Shown here piece after piece: positions 55,750 through 64,000 of a stretch of 64,000 nt of DNA (the first letter of the stretch is position 1; every line of letters starts with the position of its first letter). Source of the DNA: an uncultured Lachnospiraceae bacterium (GTDB lineage Bacteria > Bacillota > Clostridia > Lachnospirales > Lachnospiraceae); NCBI GenBank assembly GCA_902788035.1, contig CADAIL010000001.1, positions 141,943-205,942 of the forward strand, read 5' to 3'. The position numbers were made by a program, and so were the translations under genes. The notes beneath the pieces are model-generated. The model was given only the letters and a program-made list of their open reading frames with translations. It was not told the origin of the DNA and did no database searches.

Positions 55750-55778
55750 ATTATCTTTAAGATTCTTAAATATGTCAA
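55750..55778 (-). promoter_or_regulatory. promoter of glmM-nagB
   Basis: Minus strand TTGACA, 17-bp spacer, GATAAT. The transcript start near 55743 would put about 75 bases before the ribozyme cleavage site. Confidence 0.88.
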
Positions 55779-55782
55779 GTGT

Positions 55783-55824
55783 TGATTTAAATATAAACAG
55801 CCGGACAGTTTCCTGTCCGGCCGT
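55783..55824 (-). terminator. terminator after small surface-protein gene
   Basis: GGCCGGACAG GAAA CTGTCCGGCTG hairpin (GNRA loop) followed by TTTATATTT on the minus strand. The 373-base gap 55482-55854 holds only this, the glmM promoter and the ribozyme. Confidence 0.85.
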
Positions 55825-55854
55825 TTATATACCACATGAAATTTCGATTAATGA

Positions 55855-56517
55855 TTATTTAGCAAATCTGAACTTTGCACCGAAGAAAACAACGCCTGCG
55901 AGGCAGATAGCTGCGGCGATCGGGAGGATCGGTGCTGTCTCGCCAGTCTTATCTGAAGTGCCTTCTGTAGCGAAGACTACCGGTGACAGGTTATTGAATG
56001 TTACGATGCACTCACCGTCTGTAACAGAATCCGGAGTAATCTTCTCCCACTGCTTTGTGTCTTCCGGAAGATGGAATACTGTGATCTTCATTCCAGCCTT
56101 GAATGCGCTGCTGTGGAACTTAACAGTAATTGTATCCTGATAGTTAACGCCCTTGCCGTCATGGTTGGTCGAATCTTCAGCATCGACAGCCTTGATGATA
56201 TTCTTTGCGCCTGCATTGATAGCACCTTGGATGATGTCTTTTGTAAGCTTTGCGAGATCTGCCGGGATTGTCGGGTCAAGATCTACACCGTCATACTTAA
56301 TGACATCGCCGGATATGTTGGATGCGAGAACATCCGGATTGATATCCTGTGTCTTCGTGCTGGTGGAAGAACCGGAGCTTGATGTTGCGGCCGGCTTCGG
56401 AGTCGGTGTCGGGGTCTTGTCTGTTGACGGGCTCTGAGCCGCGAAAGCTGTTGTTGCGACAGAAGCAACAACGAGTACACTTGCAACAACACCTACGAGA
56501 AGTTTCTTGATTTTCAT
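55855..56517 (-). CDS. secreted small protein with TGE-type sorting tail
   Basis: 220 residues from ATG 56517 (AGGAGG upstream; the TTG 56541 is not supported). Signal peptide residues 1-27 (VGVVASVLVVASVATTAFA), then a Thr/Pro/Ser-rich linker, and a folded region about 70-170 of beta-rich character (DTITVKFHSSAFKAGMKITVFHL, GECIVTFNNLSPVVFAT). The end DKTGETAPILPIAAAICLAGV and a basic tail resembles a sortase signal. No domain is recognised. It lies next to the giant adhesin; a weak promoter (TTGATA...TGTAAA) is upstream. Confidence 0.7.
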   Translation of the reverse strand: MKIKKLLVGVVASVLVVASVATTAFAAQSPSTDKTPTPTPKPAATSSSGSSTSTKTQDINPDVLASNISGDVIKYDGVDLDPTIPADLAKLTKDIIQGAINAGAKNIIKAVDAEDSTNHDGKGVNYQDTITVKFHSSAFKAGMKITVFHLPEDTKQWEKITPDSVTDGECIVTFNNLSPVVFATEGTSDKTGETAPILPIAAAICLAGVVFFGAKFRFAK

Positions 56518-56836
56518 TTGTAATATGCCTCCTACCCTCAAGAAATTTTCTTTAACTTATTAAGCTCAGTTTACAAATACATCTGAGATTAATATCAAGT
56601 AGCATAACGAATCTGTATATTTCTAACATAAAAAATACAGATATCTAGAATCGTGTTAAGTATACACCTTTAAGTTCGGAAAGCCAATACCTTTTTTAAA
56701 AATTTTTAAACAAATTTAATTGCTTTGTCATATTTAGAACAGAATACGCATATTATTATAGTTTCGCTCGTGAGACTTGGCTCAGCATTCGGGTCAGCGA
56801 TGGCTGACATCTTCCAAGCCGAATCCCTGCACACAT
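56518..56836. other. intergenic stretch with one copy of repeat family A
   Basis: 319 bases. Holds the leader and likely promoter of the small surface gene, a repeat-A copy at 56761-56830 directly after the giant adhesin stop, and AT-rich sequence (56641-56760) without any feature I can support. Confidence 0.6.
56761..56830 (-). repeat. intergenic repeat family A, copy 2
   Basis: Reads GCAGGGATTCGG, GATGTCAGCCATCGCTGACCC, GAGCCAAGTCTCACGAGCGA on the minus strand, aligning with 41858-41926. The GTCAGC/GCTGAC arms fold. It ends the adhesin transcript region. Confidence 0.7.
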
Positions 56837-59800
56837 TTATAATATGCATATGCGTTTACATATGAAACCTGCTCCGGCAAGAACAACTAATACGACGCTG
56901 AGCAGATAAATAAGATTTGCGCCCATGCCACCAGCGTTCGGCAGGGGTACGCCGGAAACATTCTTAACCACGATAGTCGAGTTATCGTCCCTCAGTACTA
57001 CCTCGGTATACGTTGTCGGGTCTCCGTTTTCATCTGTGAGCGTCACTGACCCATTGTAGATACTGAAGTATATGTCCTTCGTCTTAATTATGTATCCAGC
57101 AGGAGGCTCAACCTCCGAGAGCATATAATCGCCATTGGACATACCCGTAAAAGTCATTTCCGTTTTATCTGTCAGGTCGATCCGTCCGTCTTCTGTGATT
57201 CCGCCTATTCCGGTGACAGCAACAAAACTGCCGGAATCGTTCTTCTTACATAGTACAAATTTTGATCCGGACAGTGTTTTTCCGTTCTCATCCGTCTTAC
57301 GGAGAGTAATTCCGAGAGGTGTGTTCTCAATGCTGATCTGATATGATACAGTTCCGGGATCAGAAGTATCTCTGACCAGCCAATTCGAATACCCGTCGTT
57401 ATGGATCAATACTTTTCCATCCTCACCTATCGTAAAGCACAGATCTTCCGAAAGACTCTTATAACCGTCAGGTGCGGTCTTTTCCCTCAGGTAATATGTA
57501 CCAGTCCCAAGGTTCATCGTTATTTCCTCGAGAACACCATCAGCCCTAGTCACAAGATCGTCATAATCGACTATCGGACTATAAGCCGGACGCACATGTC
57601 CTTCGCTATCTTTGACCTGCTCATACAGCGCGAAGTGAACTCCGCCAAGAGGGATTCTCGTGCTGCCGTCGACGCCCTCCTTTACGACCGTCAGTTCCTG
57701 TACAGTGCGGTTCTTTACGGTAATGCGCGCCATGGCTTTATTCGTCGCAGGTGATACTGTAAAGAAATCTGTCGGCCCGCTTAGAATAATATAGTAAGTT
57801 GTGGTTCCCGATGTCACAGTCAGATCATAATTGGTCGGTTTTTCTGTCATCACCGTGATAGTGATTGGATTGTCGAGCGCAGCATAACCGTCCGGCGTTC
57901 TGATCTCATCAAGAGTGAAGGTCCCTTCGTTCAGATAAGCCGTTGTCACAAGACCTTTTATATCGGAAGTGTAGGTGGCGTGTCCTACATCATGCCCGTT
58001 GGAGTCTTTGAGCGTGAATACAGCGCCGGACAGGTAATTTTCTCCGCTCCAATCCGTTTTATAGATCTGGATGCCCGGCCGGGAATTCGTTACGGTATCG
58101 GTGCGGATGTTTTCGTTCTGTCCGGTTGAGTCGCCGGTCTGATAATTAACGGTATAATTCTCGGTTCGTTCGATGCCGCTGTAGGTTCTGCCGCTGACAC
58201 TGATGTTGCCGCCCTCTTCTATGGGTGTGATGGTGCTGTAGCCTGTCACAACACCGCTCTCATCCACAACAATAGGCGCTTCTGATGTTTCGGTCAGCTT
58301 CACCTCCCGAACGATGAATTTGTCAAAGGTATATGTCTCGTCGCCTATTTTGAGATCCGGGAAGAACCAGTAGATCTCCTTATCGTTGGTTCCCAGAATG
58401 CGGACGGTTCCTTCTATAAGGTCCCCGGGATTGCCATGTCCGTCATCCAGATAGACAGCCAGATAGACAGGATCGTGAATCATAAAGTCCTTATCTGTCC
58501 ACTCTTTTTTAGCTGTCAGTCCCCAGCCCTCCTGGTTCCGGACTTCTACCGTGGGCGATTCGTACTTGTCTGCGATCGTGTCACTGATGGGTTCCGCTGT
58601 GATCGTGTTGTCATCTTCCGGATGACGTCCGTATATGTCTTCTTCGTCGGTATAATAGACAACAGGTCCGCCTTCCGTATCCATGCGGACATAGCCGTCT
58701 CTATCCCGGCGCGTGTAGCCTTTAGGAAGCTCGCTGTCAGGCTCATCTATCTTATATTTGGTACCGACAATCAGGTCTCGCACCTCGATCGTATAGCCGG
58801 CTGGGATTTTGGAGATCGAGCCGTACATTGATGTGGTAAATGTCCCTGCCCGCTGATCATCTTCACTTAAGGCTTTAAACTCTTCAAATGTATCAACATC
58901 CTCACCGAGCGATACAAATTTATTGGCGGTTTTATCCCATCTGCAATAAGTATGATCCGGTCCCTTTATATAGTAAGTATACATATCTGCCGGGAGAAGA
59001 TTTTCCTGTTCCGCAAACTCATTGCCGAGATAGAGTCTGAAATTAAACGAAGCCTTTACCTTGGCAGCGTCCTCATCGGACAGGCGTTGGCCGTTCGTAT
59101 CGTAGAGCGCTTTCTCGAACGATAATGTGCGCATGACCTCCTGAGGGACCTCATTTGTATACTCAACTCTCGGACGTCCCTCTGTTGTATAATACGTGAT
59201 GCCAAAATCCGATCGTGTAGAGCCTTCATATGTTGTAGTTTGGGAAGGCAGCGTCTCCGTTCCTCCGGCTACTTCCCACCCATCAGTGTTATTATATGCT
59301 TTTCCGAATATCTCATTTTGACTATTATCGCCGTTTATGTAGACATGCGTATATACCGCAGTATCTACACCGCATTCGACAAGTTTATACCGGTAGGTAT
59401 TCTCAGGGAAGTTTATAACTGCTGTCTCGCCTGCTCTTAGCAGGAACACATTGTTGTATGTTATTCCGCCAATTTTCATGGACTGCTTATACGGTATCAG
59501 TTTTTTTGTTCCCTTGTATACTGCATTTACCTGTCTGGTCAGATTCGCGTTAGTCGATGGCTGTGACAGAAGCTCAGGCGTGTGATAAGCGGTAATAATG
59601 CGATTGCCTTCCCCGTCAAGCACGTATGTGCCATCCTCTTTTTGCTCGTATTCGGCTGTCTGATACCATATTTGATACGGATACTGGATCAATTTATTCG
59701 ATGCATTATCGACACCCTTGAGTTTTTTAGACAGTTCAACTGTTCCGGGCTTTACAGAAGCCAGGTTAAAACGCATCCTCAGGTTGGACGCGCCGGCACC

Positions 59801-61768
59801 TCGCTCCATGTAGAACATCTTCATCTCGTGCGTGGTGTAATCACCAAAAACATGGACTTCTTCACCGTTCACTATTTTTGTCACAAAGAGCTCTTCAACG
59901 CCATTAACATCTTTGCCCCGCGCCTCATAATTGCTCTTGAAAACATCATAAAGCGTCGTTTTCGTGCCATTACATATCACTTCGCCTGTTCTGAAGTTCA
60001 CAGAACCGCCCACTGCACTGTGGACGCCTCCCAGATCCAGTACAAGCTCGCCGTCAACGTAGAACCAGAAGTCATCATCACCTGTAAATTCGAAGATAAT
60101 ATCGTGTCCCCAGTTGTCAACACCGTCAGGTGTCTGTGTAAATACGGCCGAAAGTTCCATACCGAAGAAATAGTCGGCATCGTTCTGCGGAATCGAATAA
60201 AGCGGTTCACCCTTGCGCGGATCTGTGTCCGCAAGCTCCTGACCTCCAATATCGCGGAGATTTCTGATAACATTGCCCTGCGAATCGTGAGCGTAGCCGA
60301 CATCAGCGCTGATATCGTTATAGGGCATGAACTGGCCATGGACTCTTGTCGTCTGTGTGCTTGTGCCAATTGCGCCAAGCTGATTGTAAACTGTAAAGTT
60401 TCCTTCATTATCTCCTTCTTTGTTAAAATGCGCAAAGTTCTGGGTACTGTCGTATTCGAAATAACCGCTTTCATTATAGACGCTCTGAATGAACAGGTGA
60501 TTGGCAGGTGTCATGTTGTTAAAGAGCCCGGACAGACTGTCACCTTCTTTTTCGGTATGAGCCGTGATCGTCGGATATCCATTGATGAGATCGGTGGAGA
60601 CAAGCCCGGTTTCTGCCTCATACGCATGAGCCGCATCCCAGGGTTTCGTACCCAAATAAGATGTCTGCACAGAATCACGGTTACCTACAATCAAATAATT
60701 GAAATCGATCATCTTGATGCTGATGCCGAATTCATCATTATCCACTGTCACCACTTCCGAGGTACGATCCGCTTGTTCGACCGGAGGGTGTATTACTGCA
60801 AAATGGAAATCCGCGGCTTCATCGAGGGAACCGGTGACTACCCTGAGAGAACCGTTCTCATCCCTTACTACTTTGAGCCCGGAATATGCATACGCGTCAT
60901 CATCCCACGCAACGATAGATGAGTAGTCAAACCCCTCACGACGTCCGTTCAGATTTATACCGACAAGCTGATGAGATATGATACCGCCTGACTGAGGAAC
61001 CAGGTATGTTCCTGAGTAAGCAGTGTTCTCTAATTCATAGAAATAACTCGGAGTGCCGTCATCATTGGTGTATTCCGTGAACTCCCATAGAGCTGAATTG
61101 ACATGATCCCCGATCCAGTTAATCTGATCGCCGCTTTCATAGACACGTACAAGTGAGCCGTCATGATCCACGGCGTAAAACTCATATTTTTTGACCGTTT
61201 CGTTCCACACGCGGGTATAGATGACGACTTGTGCATTCTTTTCTCTATAGACGACGTTCCCATCGTCATCATACATGATCCGGCCGTTTTCATCCTTCTT
61301 CGTCGCACTTAAAATGTCGTCGCTCGCGCTGATCTTGCGAGCGGAGTATTGTACAAAGTCCTCATCCGTCAGGGTTGACTTTTCGACCAGATTCAGCCAG
61401 GTCGCGTTACTGCTGCCTGTCGAATAAAAGTTATTTGCGGTGCTACCCGCATAATGAAGCGAATTGTTGCCGACAGTGAAATGCCATTTGCCGCTGTTTT
61501 CATCTGTTCCGGGTACCGCCTGGATCTCTGACGCAGAGGCCTTATCGACAAGCGTTACACTTGAACCGTTCATACGGATGTATTTGTCAACTCCGTCTAT
61601 TATTGTCCTGATATAGTACTTGTCTTCGCCTGCAGATTCGAATGTCCACTCATCTATATCACTGTTCTCGGCGACAAGAAGATTGCCGTTGCCGCCAAGC
61701 ACGTCAGCGCGAATGAGCATATCAAGTCCCATGAGACGGTTCTGATTGCCCGCTTTCTCCGCCATCAT
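56837..61768 (-). CDS. giant fibro-slime / Cna-B surface adhesin, apparently lacking its 5' end
   Basis: 1643 residues. From about residue 500-680 a fibro-slime-type domain (FTGDDDFWFYVDGELVLDLG), then about three Cna-B domains to about 1100, two or three SpaA-type domains (PGIQIYKTDWSGENYLSGAV, GTFTLDEIRTPDGYAAL, GTYYLREKTAPDGYKSL, GDYMLSEVEPPAGYIIK), and a C-terminal LPNAGGMG sorting motif with a membrane segment and basic tail. There is no signal peptide and no SD site before ATG 61768, so the N-terminus is probably lost or the real start is upstream in a fragment. Covalent wall anchoring is inferred from LPNAG. Confidence 0.75.
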   Translation of the reverse strand: MMAEKAGNQNRLMGLDMLIRADVLGGNGNLLVAENSDIDEWTFESAGEDKYYIRTIIDGVDKYIRMNGSSVTLVDKASASEIQAVPGTDENSGKWHFTVGNNSLHYAGSTANNFYSTGSSNATWLNLVEKSTLTDEDFVQYSARKISASDDILSATKKDENGRIMYDDDGNVVYREKNAQVVIYTRVWNETVKKYEFYAVDHDGSLVRVYESGDQINWIGDHVNSALWEFTEYTNDDGTPSYFYELENTAYSGTYLVPQSGGIISHQLVGINLNGRREGFDYSSIVAWDDDAYAYSGLKVVRDENGSLRVVTGSLDEAADFHFAVIHPPVEQADRTSEVVTVDNDEFGISIKMIDFNYLIVGNRDSVQTSYLGTKPWDAAHAYEAETGLVSTDLINGYPTITAHTEKEGDSLSGLFNNMTPANHLFIQSVYNESGYFEYDSTQNFAHFNKEGDNEGNFTVYNQLGAIGTSTQTTRVHGQFMPYNDISADVGYAHDSQGNVIRNLRDIGGQELADTDPRKGEPLYSIPQNDADYFFGMELSAVFTQTPDGVDNWGHDIIFEFTGDDDFWFYVDGELVLDLGGVHSAVGGSVNFRTGEVICNGTKTTLYDVFKSNYEARGKDVNGVEELFVTKIVNGEEVHVFGDYTTHEMKMFYMERGAGASNLRMRFNLASVKPGTVELSKKLKGVDNASNKLIQYPYQIWYQTAEYEQKEDGTYVLDGEGNRIITAYHTPELLSQPSTNANLTRQVNAVYKGTKKLIPYKQSMKIGGITYNNVFLLRAGETAVINFPENTYRYKLVECGVDTAVYTHVYINGDNSQNEIFGKAYNNTDGWEVAGGTETLPSQTTTYEGSTRSDFGITYYTTEGRPRVEYTNEVPQEVMRTLSFEKALYDTNGQRLSDEDAAKVKASFNFRLYLGNEFAEQENLLPADMYTYYIKGPDHTYCRWDKTANKFVSLGEDVDTFEEFKALSEDDQRAGTFTTSMYGSISKIPAGYTIEVRDLIVGTKYKIDEPDSELPKGYTRRDRDGYVRMDTEGGPVVYYTDEEDIYGRHPEDDNTITAEPISDTIADKYESPTVEVRNQEGWGLTAKKEWTDKDFMIHDPVYLAVYLDDGHGNPGDLIEGTVRILGTNDKEIYWFFPDLKIGDETYTFDKFIVREVKLTETSEAPIVVDESGVVTGYSTITPIEEGGNISVSGRTYSGIERTENYTVNYQTGDSTGQNENIRTDTVTNSRPGIQIYKTDWSGENYLSGAVFTLKDSNGHDVGHATYTSDIKGLVTTAYLNEGTFTLDEIRTPDGYAALDNPITITVMTEKPTNYDLTVTSGTTTYYIILSGPTDFFTVSPATNKAMARITVKNRTVQELTVVKEGVDGSTRIPLGGVHFALYEQVKDSEGHVRPAYSPIVDYDDLVTRADGVLEEITMNLGTGTYYLREKTAPDGYKSLSEDLCFTIGEDGKVLIHNDGYSNWLVRDTSDPGTVSYQISIENTPLGITLRKTDENGKTLSGSKFVLCKKNDSGSFVAVTGIGGITEDGRIDLTDKTEMTFTGMSNGDYMLSEVEPPAGYIIKTKDIYFSIYNGSVTLTDENGDPTTYTEVVLRDDNSTIVVKNVSGVPLPNAGGMGANLIYLLSVVLVVLAGAGFICKRICIL

Positions 61769-62519
61769 CGCAGACGCCGTTGTGGAATCATCGTTATCTC
61801 TTTCAAATAGTAGGTTCCATTTGACAGATAAATATTGTTTAGCAGATTTCCGCTTGCCGATTCGCTTGATATTATACTTTCATAACCTGTTACTTCACTT
61901 TCTTTATCATCGCTTAATAAAGTGAATACAGCATTTTTCAACGGATGATTATTCAAATCCGTCTTATTAACTATCAGCGACTGCATTGTGTTGGTTACCG
62001 TATCTGTGCGTCTCTTCAGCATTTCTTCTTCTGATACTTCTCCCTGTGTGTATGTTACAACATAGGTATCTGACATGTCGCTCCCTATTTCAGTAGTTTC
62101 ATTTGCAACGACAATTGTACCCGACGCATCAACAGCTGAAATGTGTTCTCCTTCAATGGAGACTTCCCTCACAACATAAGCAGCAAGACTTGATGCTCGA
62201 ACTTTATACACCACTGAAGTGCTTCTGGCTGATAACGGATATTAGCATTATTTTTTGAGATTAGACTGATATCGAATATCCTTGCATAGGAAATAGAATC
62301 TGTGGCTTTCCCCAGCTTTGCGGCAGACTCTTCCAAATATTGAGAATATATCTCGCTATTCTGATACAATTCATCGACATCCAAATCTACAACATCCGGC
62401 AAATAAGCGTCTTCCCCATACACCACAATAACCTTGTAATTCTTCCCATCACTTGTAAGTACATTCTTTTCAATCTTTGTCCCTACGATTCTCGGAACTC
62501 GTAAGGGTAAAGTGGATTT
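61765..62519 (-). pseudogene. fragments of an upstream Cna-B/SpaA adhesin gene, frameshifted
   Basis: Frame 1, 62169-62519, encodes an adhesin N-terminal piece (VVYGEDAYLPDVVDLDVDEL, YARIFDISLISKNNANIRYQPE) and ends in another frame. Frame 2, 61765-62214, jumps to a late Cna-B/SpaA piece (AYVVREVSIEGEHISAVDA, RTDTVTNTMQSLIVNKTDLN, SNGTYYLKEI) and runs out of frame into the giant gene. An in-frame TGA at 62520 closes the upstream side. The missing middle suggests an internal deletion as well. No SD or start is found. Confidence 0.65.
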
Positions 62520-62666
62520 TCAAAATCTCATAGTACACCCGAAAAGGGCATGTTTCTTGCAGAAAACGTCAAAAAACGGGCAGATTATTTTTACTGATTG
62601 CTGTTCCGAGTCGGTTGGAACAAAGAAGAGAAATTGAGTGGGACAGAGCGGAATAGGAAGCGTAAT

Positions 62667-62745
62667 AAAAAAAAGATGCCCATCCGGCAGATTTCCGACT
62701 GTGTAGATTCGTACACAGTCGGATCGCTGCCAAGTGGGCTGGATG
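62667..62745 (-). terminator. terminator of Rpn-type nuclease gene
   Basis: Inner perfect 12-bp stem TCCGACTGTGTA/TACACAGTCGGA and outer GGCAG/CTGCC, GCCCA/TGGGC pairs, followed by TTTTTTTT on the minus strand. Confidence 0.85.
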
Positions 62746-62746
62746 A

Positions 62747-63580
62747 TCAGAGTTTTGCGACATATTTGGACTGTTCGGTCAACGGAATTTTAAGAGCATC
62801 CATTGCCTGCTGGGCCGTAACCTTAAAGCTCTCCATAATGTTCTTTATGCTTTCAACACGGTTTTGATCGATTCCTCTCTGAATCGACTCTTCCCTGAGG
62901 TCTTCCATTACTTTACACATAATATCAACTCCTTTCGGATCGGTCTTCAGATATCTGGCTTTTTCCGCCAACATCTCCGTATACATATCATCTGGATCTG
63001 AGCACAGGAAATCGTGCATCAATCTGCCAATATCATCATCGCCCTTATAACTTGCATTCACGTACAGAATATGCTGCCTGTCTTCAAAAGGAATACTGAT
63101 TCCTCCAAGCATCTTATTGACCGGGTAAATTGCCTGACCGCCTCCCCAGATATCATTCTCTGTAATGAAAATGATGTATGTGGTCGGCAACTCTTCAAAT
63201 TCCTGTCCGGCGTCAAGATTTTCTACATCTAATGCGCCAGCATGATATCTTGCACGCTCGGGCCTTGCCCCGGCATCTGCTCTCTGCACTTCAAGATCAT
63301 ACTGATGATTCTGATCATCCACACCATGAACGTCCAGGCATAAACCTCTGGCACCTACAAGTCTTACCAGATCCTTCTGTGTTTCTTCTTTTGTTAATCG
63401 AAGGTCTTGCTTCCCAGTGATGATCCGCAAAACATATTCCGCCAGTGGAAGATTTTCCCGGAACAGGACTCTCATAAAGATATCATCAACAGGCCGAAAA
63501 CCGCGAAGGCGCTGTAAGTCCTCCTCACGATCTTTCTGTTTCTGAAGCTCCTGTTCTGTCATACGCATCACCTCCGTCAT
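62747..63580 (-). CDS. PD-(D/E)XK nuclease family putative transposase (Rpn type)
   Basis: 277 residues from ATG 63580 (AAGGAG 6 bases upstream); ATG 63562 with GGAGG is the alternative. N-terminal FRPVDDIFMRVLFRENLPLAEYVLRIITGKQDL is the family signature; the catalytic core is GLCLDVHGVDDQNHQYDLEVQ with Asp and Glu-x-Gln as the nuclease residues. In the Rpn family such enzymes promote recA-independent recombination; whether this copy moves DNA is not known. The C-terminal 70 residues are a charged helical tail. It sits beside the broken adhesin locus. Confidence 0.88.
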   Translation of the reverse strand: MTEVMRMTEQELQKQKDREEDLQRLRGFRPVDDIFMRVLFRENLPLAEYVLRIITGKQDLRLTKEETQKDLVRLVGARGLCLDVHGVDDQNHQYDLEVQRADAGARPERARYHAGALDVENLDAGQEFEELPTTYIIFITENDIWGGGQAIYPVNKMLGGISIPFEDRQHILYVNASYKGDDDIGRLMHDFLCSDPDDMYTEMLAEKARYLKTDPKGVDIMCKVMEDLREESIQRGIDQNRVESIKNIMESFKVTAQQAMDALKIPLTEQSKYVAKL

Positions 63581-63790
63581 TGCAAACTCCTTCAAATTGA
63601 TTATACCTGTCAAGGCCCATAAAATCAAGATTCTGCGCTTTTATTTTCAGAAAATATTCTGTGGCTGTGAACAAAGAGTCGGGATAAAGAAAAAAAGCGC
63701 CCCGACTATGCTGCCTCGCCACTATGTATCTGATCACGCTCTCCATTTGATATTATATGTATGTCTACATGGTCTACCGGAGGTGTTGAT

Positions 63791-64000
63791 ATGGCAATTC
63801 AATATTTACAGATAGGTCTGGAGGAAGATGCCCGTCTTGGCGATGTCTCCCCCGTGAACGTCCGCATGGAACAGCTGATCCCTGAGAACCATGAGTTCCT
63901 GATGCAGTTTATCGATTATGACCTTTCCAAGGCAGAGCAGCCGCTTGCGGAATACCTGACCTGTCTGGATACCGGAAAGGACGCAAAAAAACAGCTCCTG
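63791..64000 (+). CDS. unidentified protein, N-terminal 70 residues only
   Basis: Starts at ATG 63791 with SD GGAGGTG 5 bases upstream and stays open to the window end. The sequence starts MAIQYLQIGLEEDARLGDVS and is acidic and polar without a signal peptide. I do not recognise the family. It is divergent from the Rpn-type gene; an AGTCGGG...CCCGACT inverted repeat lies between them (63678-63708). Confidence 0.55.
   Translation, partial: MAIQYLQIGLEEDARLGDVSPVNVRMEQLIPENHEFLMQFIDYDLSKAEQPLAEYLTCLDTGKDAKKQLL

Noticed and set aside
59582..60922. 446-codon plus-strand frame
   Set aside because: Antisense of the giant adhesin; no SD site and no recognisable motif.
61030..61308. Minus-strand frame inside the adhesin
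   Set aside because: Another frame of the adhesin, Met- and Arg-rich with no motif.
63525..63746. 73-codon minus frame at the start of the nuclease gene
   Set aside because: Overlaps the supported nuclease start in another frame and has no SD site.

Overview
The window looks like chromosomal DNA of an anaerobic, low-to-mid GC Gram-positive bacterium of the Clostridia, most likely Lachnospiraceae. This rests on the mix of families present: DUF4317, an NADase-type glycan-binding domain, TraX, a PD-(D/E)XK (Rpn-type) putative transposase, SpaA/Cna-B surface proteins with TGE/TGD-type sorting tails, a class C sortase and butyrate kinase. No species is assigned. Most genes lie on the minus strand with strong Shine-Dalgarno sites, and several start codons were moved inward because the SD site decides them.

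Layout. 1-4.4 kb: two membrane-anchored surface/secretory proteins, DUF4317, a tRNA-Pro(GGG) with its own promoter and terminator, and a DUF4190-like membrane protein. 4.5-7.8 kb: a compact sortase-pilus operon (fimbrial protein, class C sortase, small SpaA protein) behind a good promoter. 8-17 kb: TraX, a left-handed beta-helix nucleotidyltransferase-like protein, topoisomerase III, then a run of 2-hydroxyacid dehydrogenase, queH, argH and asd, and a hotdog thioesterase. 17-23 kb: two Na+-type amino-acid/dicarboxylate symporters, then buk-pta (acyl-phosphate and acyl-CoA chemistry), then two small acidic/basic proteins. 23.3-25.2 kb: a membrane protein with a helical repeat tail, and tagD (CDP-glycerol synthesis).

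25-36 kb is the most unusual block: a cell-surface glycopolymer cluster on the minus strand. It holds a GT4 glycosyltransferase, a GT4/radical-SAM-SPASM fusion, a sulfotransferase-like/LicD fusion, an acyltransferase-3, a CDP-glycerol glycerophosphotransferase and a Wzy/ligase-like polymerase with a large extracytoplasmic tail. With tagD next door it suggests a polymer carrying polyol-phosphate and other unusual decorations.

36.5-55.5 kb is largely metabolism and envelope: guaB, galK, mtnA-deoD, map with a SEC-C finger, a CotH-type kinase, a lactonase, serA, a polysaccharide deacetylase, a hybrid histidine kinase, a Na/Pi cotransporter, and glmM-nagB. The glmM-nagB operon is preceded by a clear promoter and by what reads as a glmS self-cleaving ribozyme, although no glmS is present beside it. 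55.8-62.5 kb is a surface-protein locus: a small secreted protein, a giant fibro-slime/Cna-B adhesin lacking signal peptide and SD site, and fragments of a second adhesin upstream. 62.7-64 kb has an Rpn-type nuclease and the start of an unidentified gene.

Two previously unnamed intergenic sequence families occur in duplicate within the window (41858/56761 and 38229/41943), plus a 110-bp tandem repeat between two glycosyltransferase genes.
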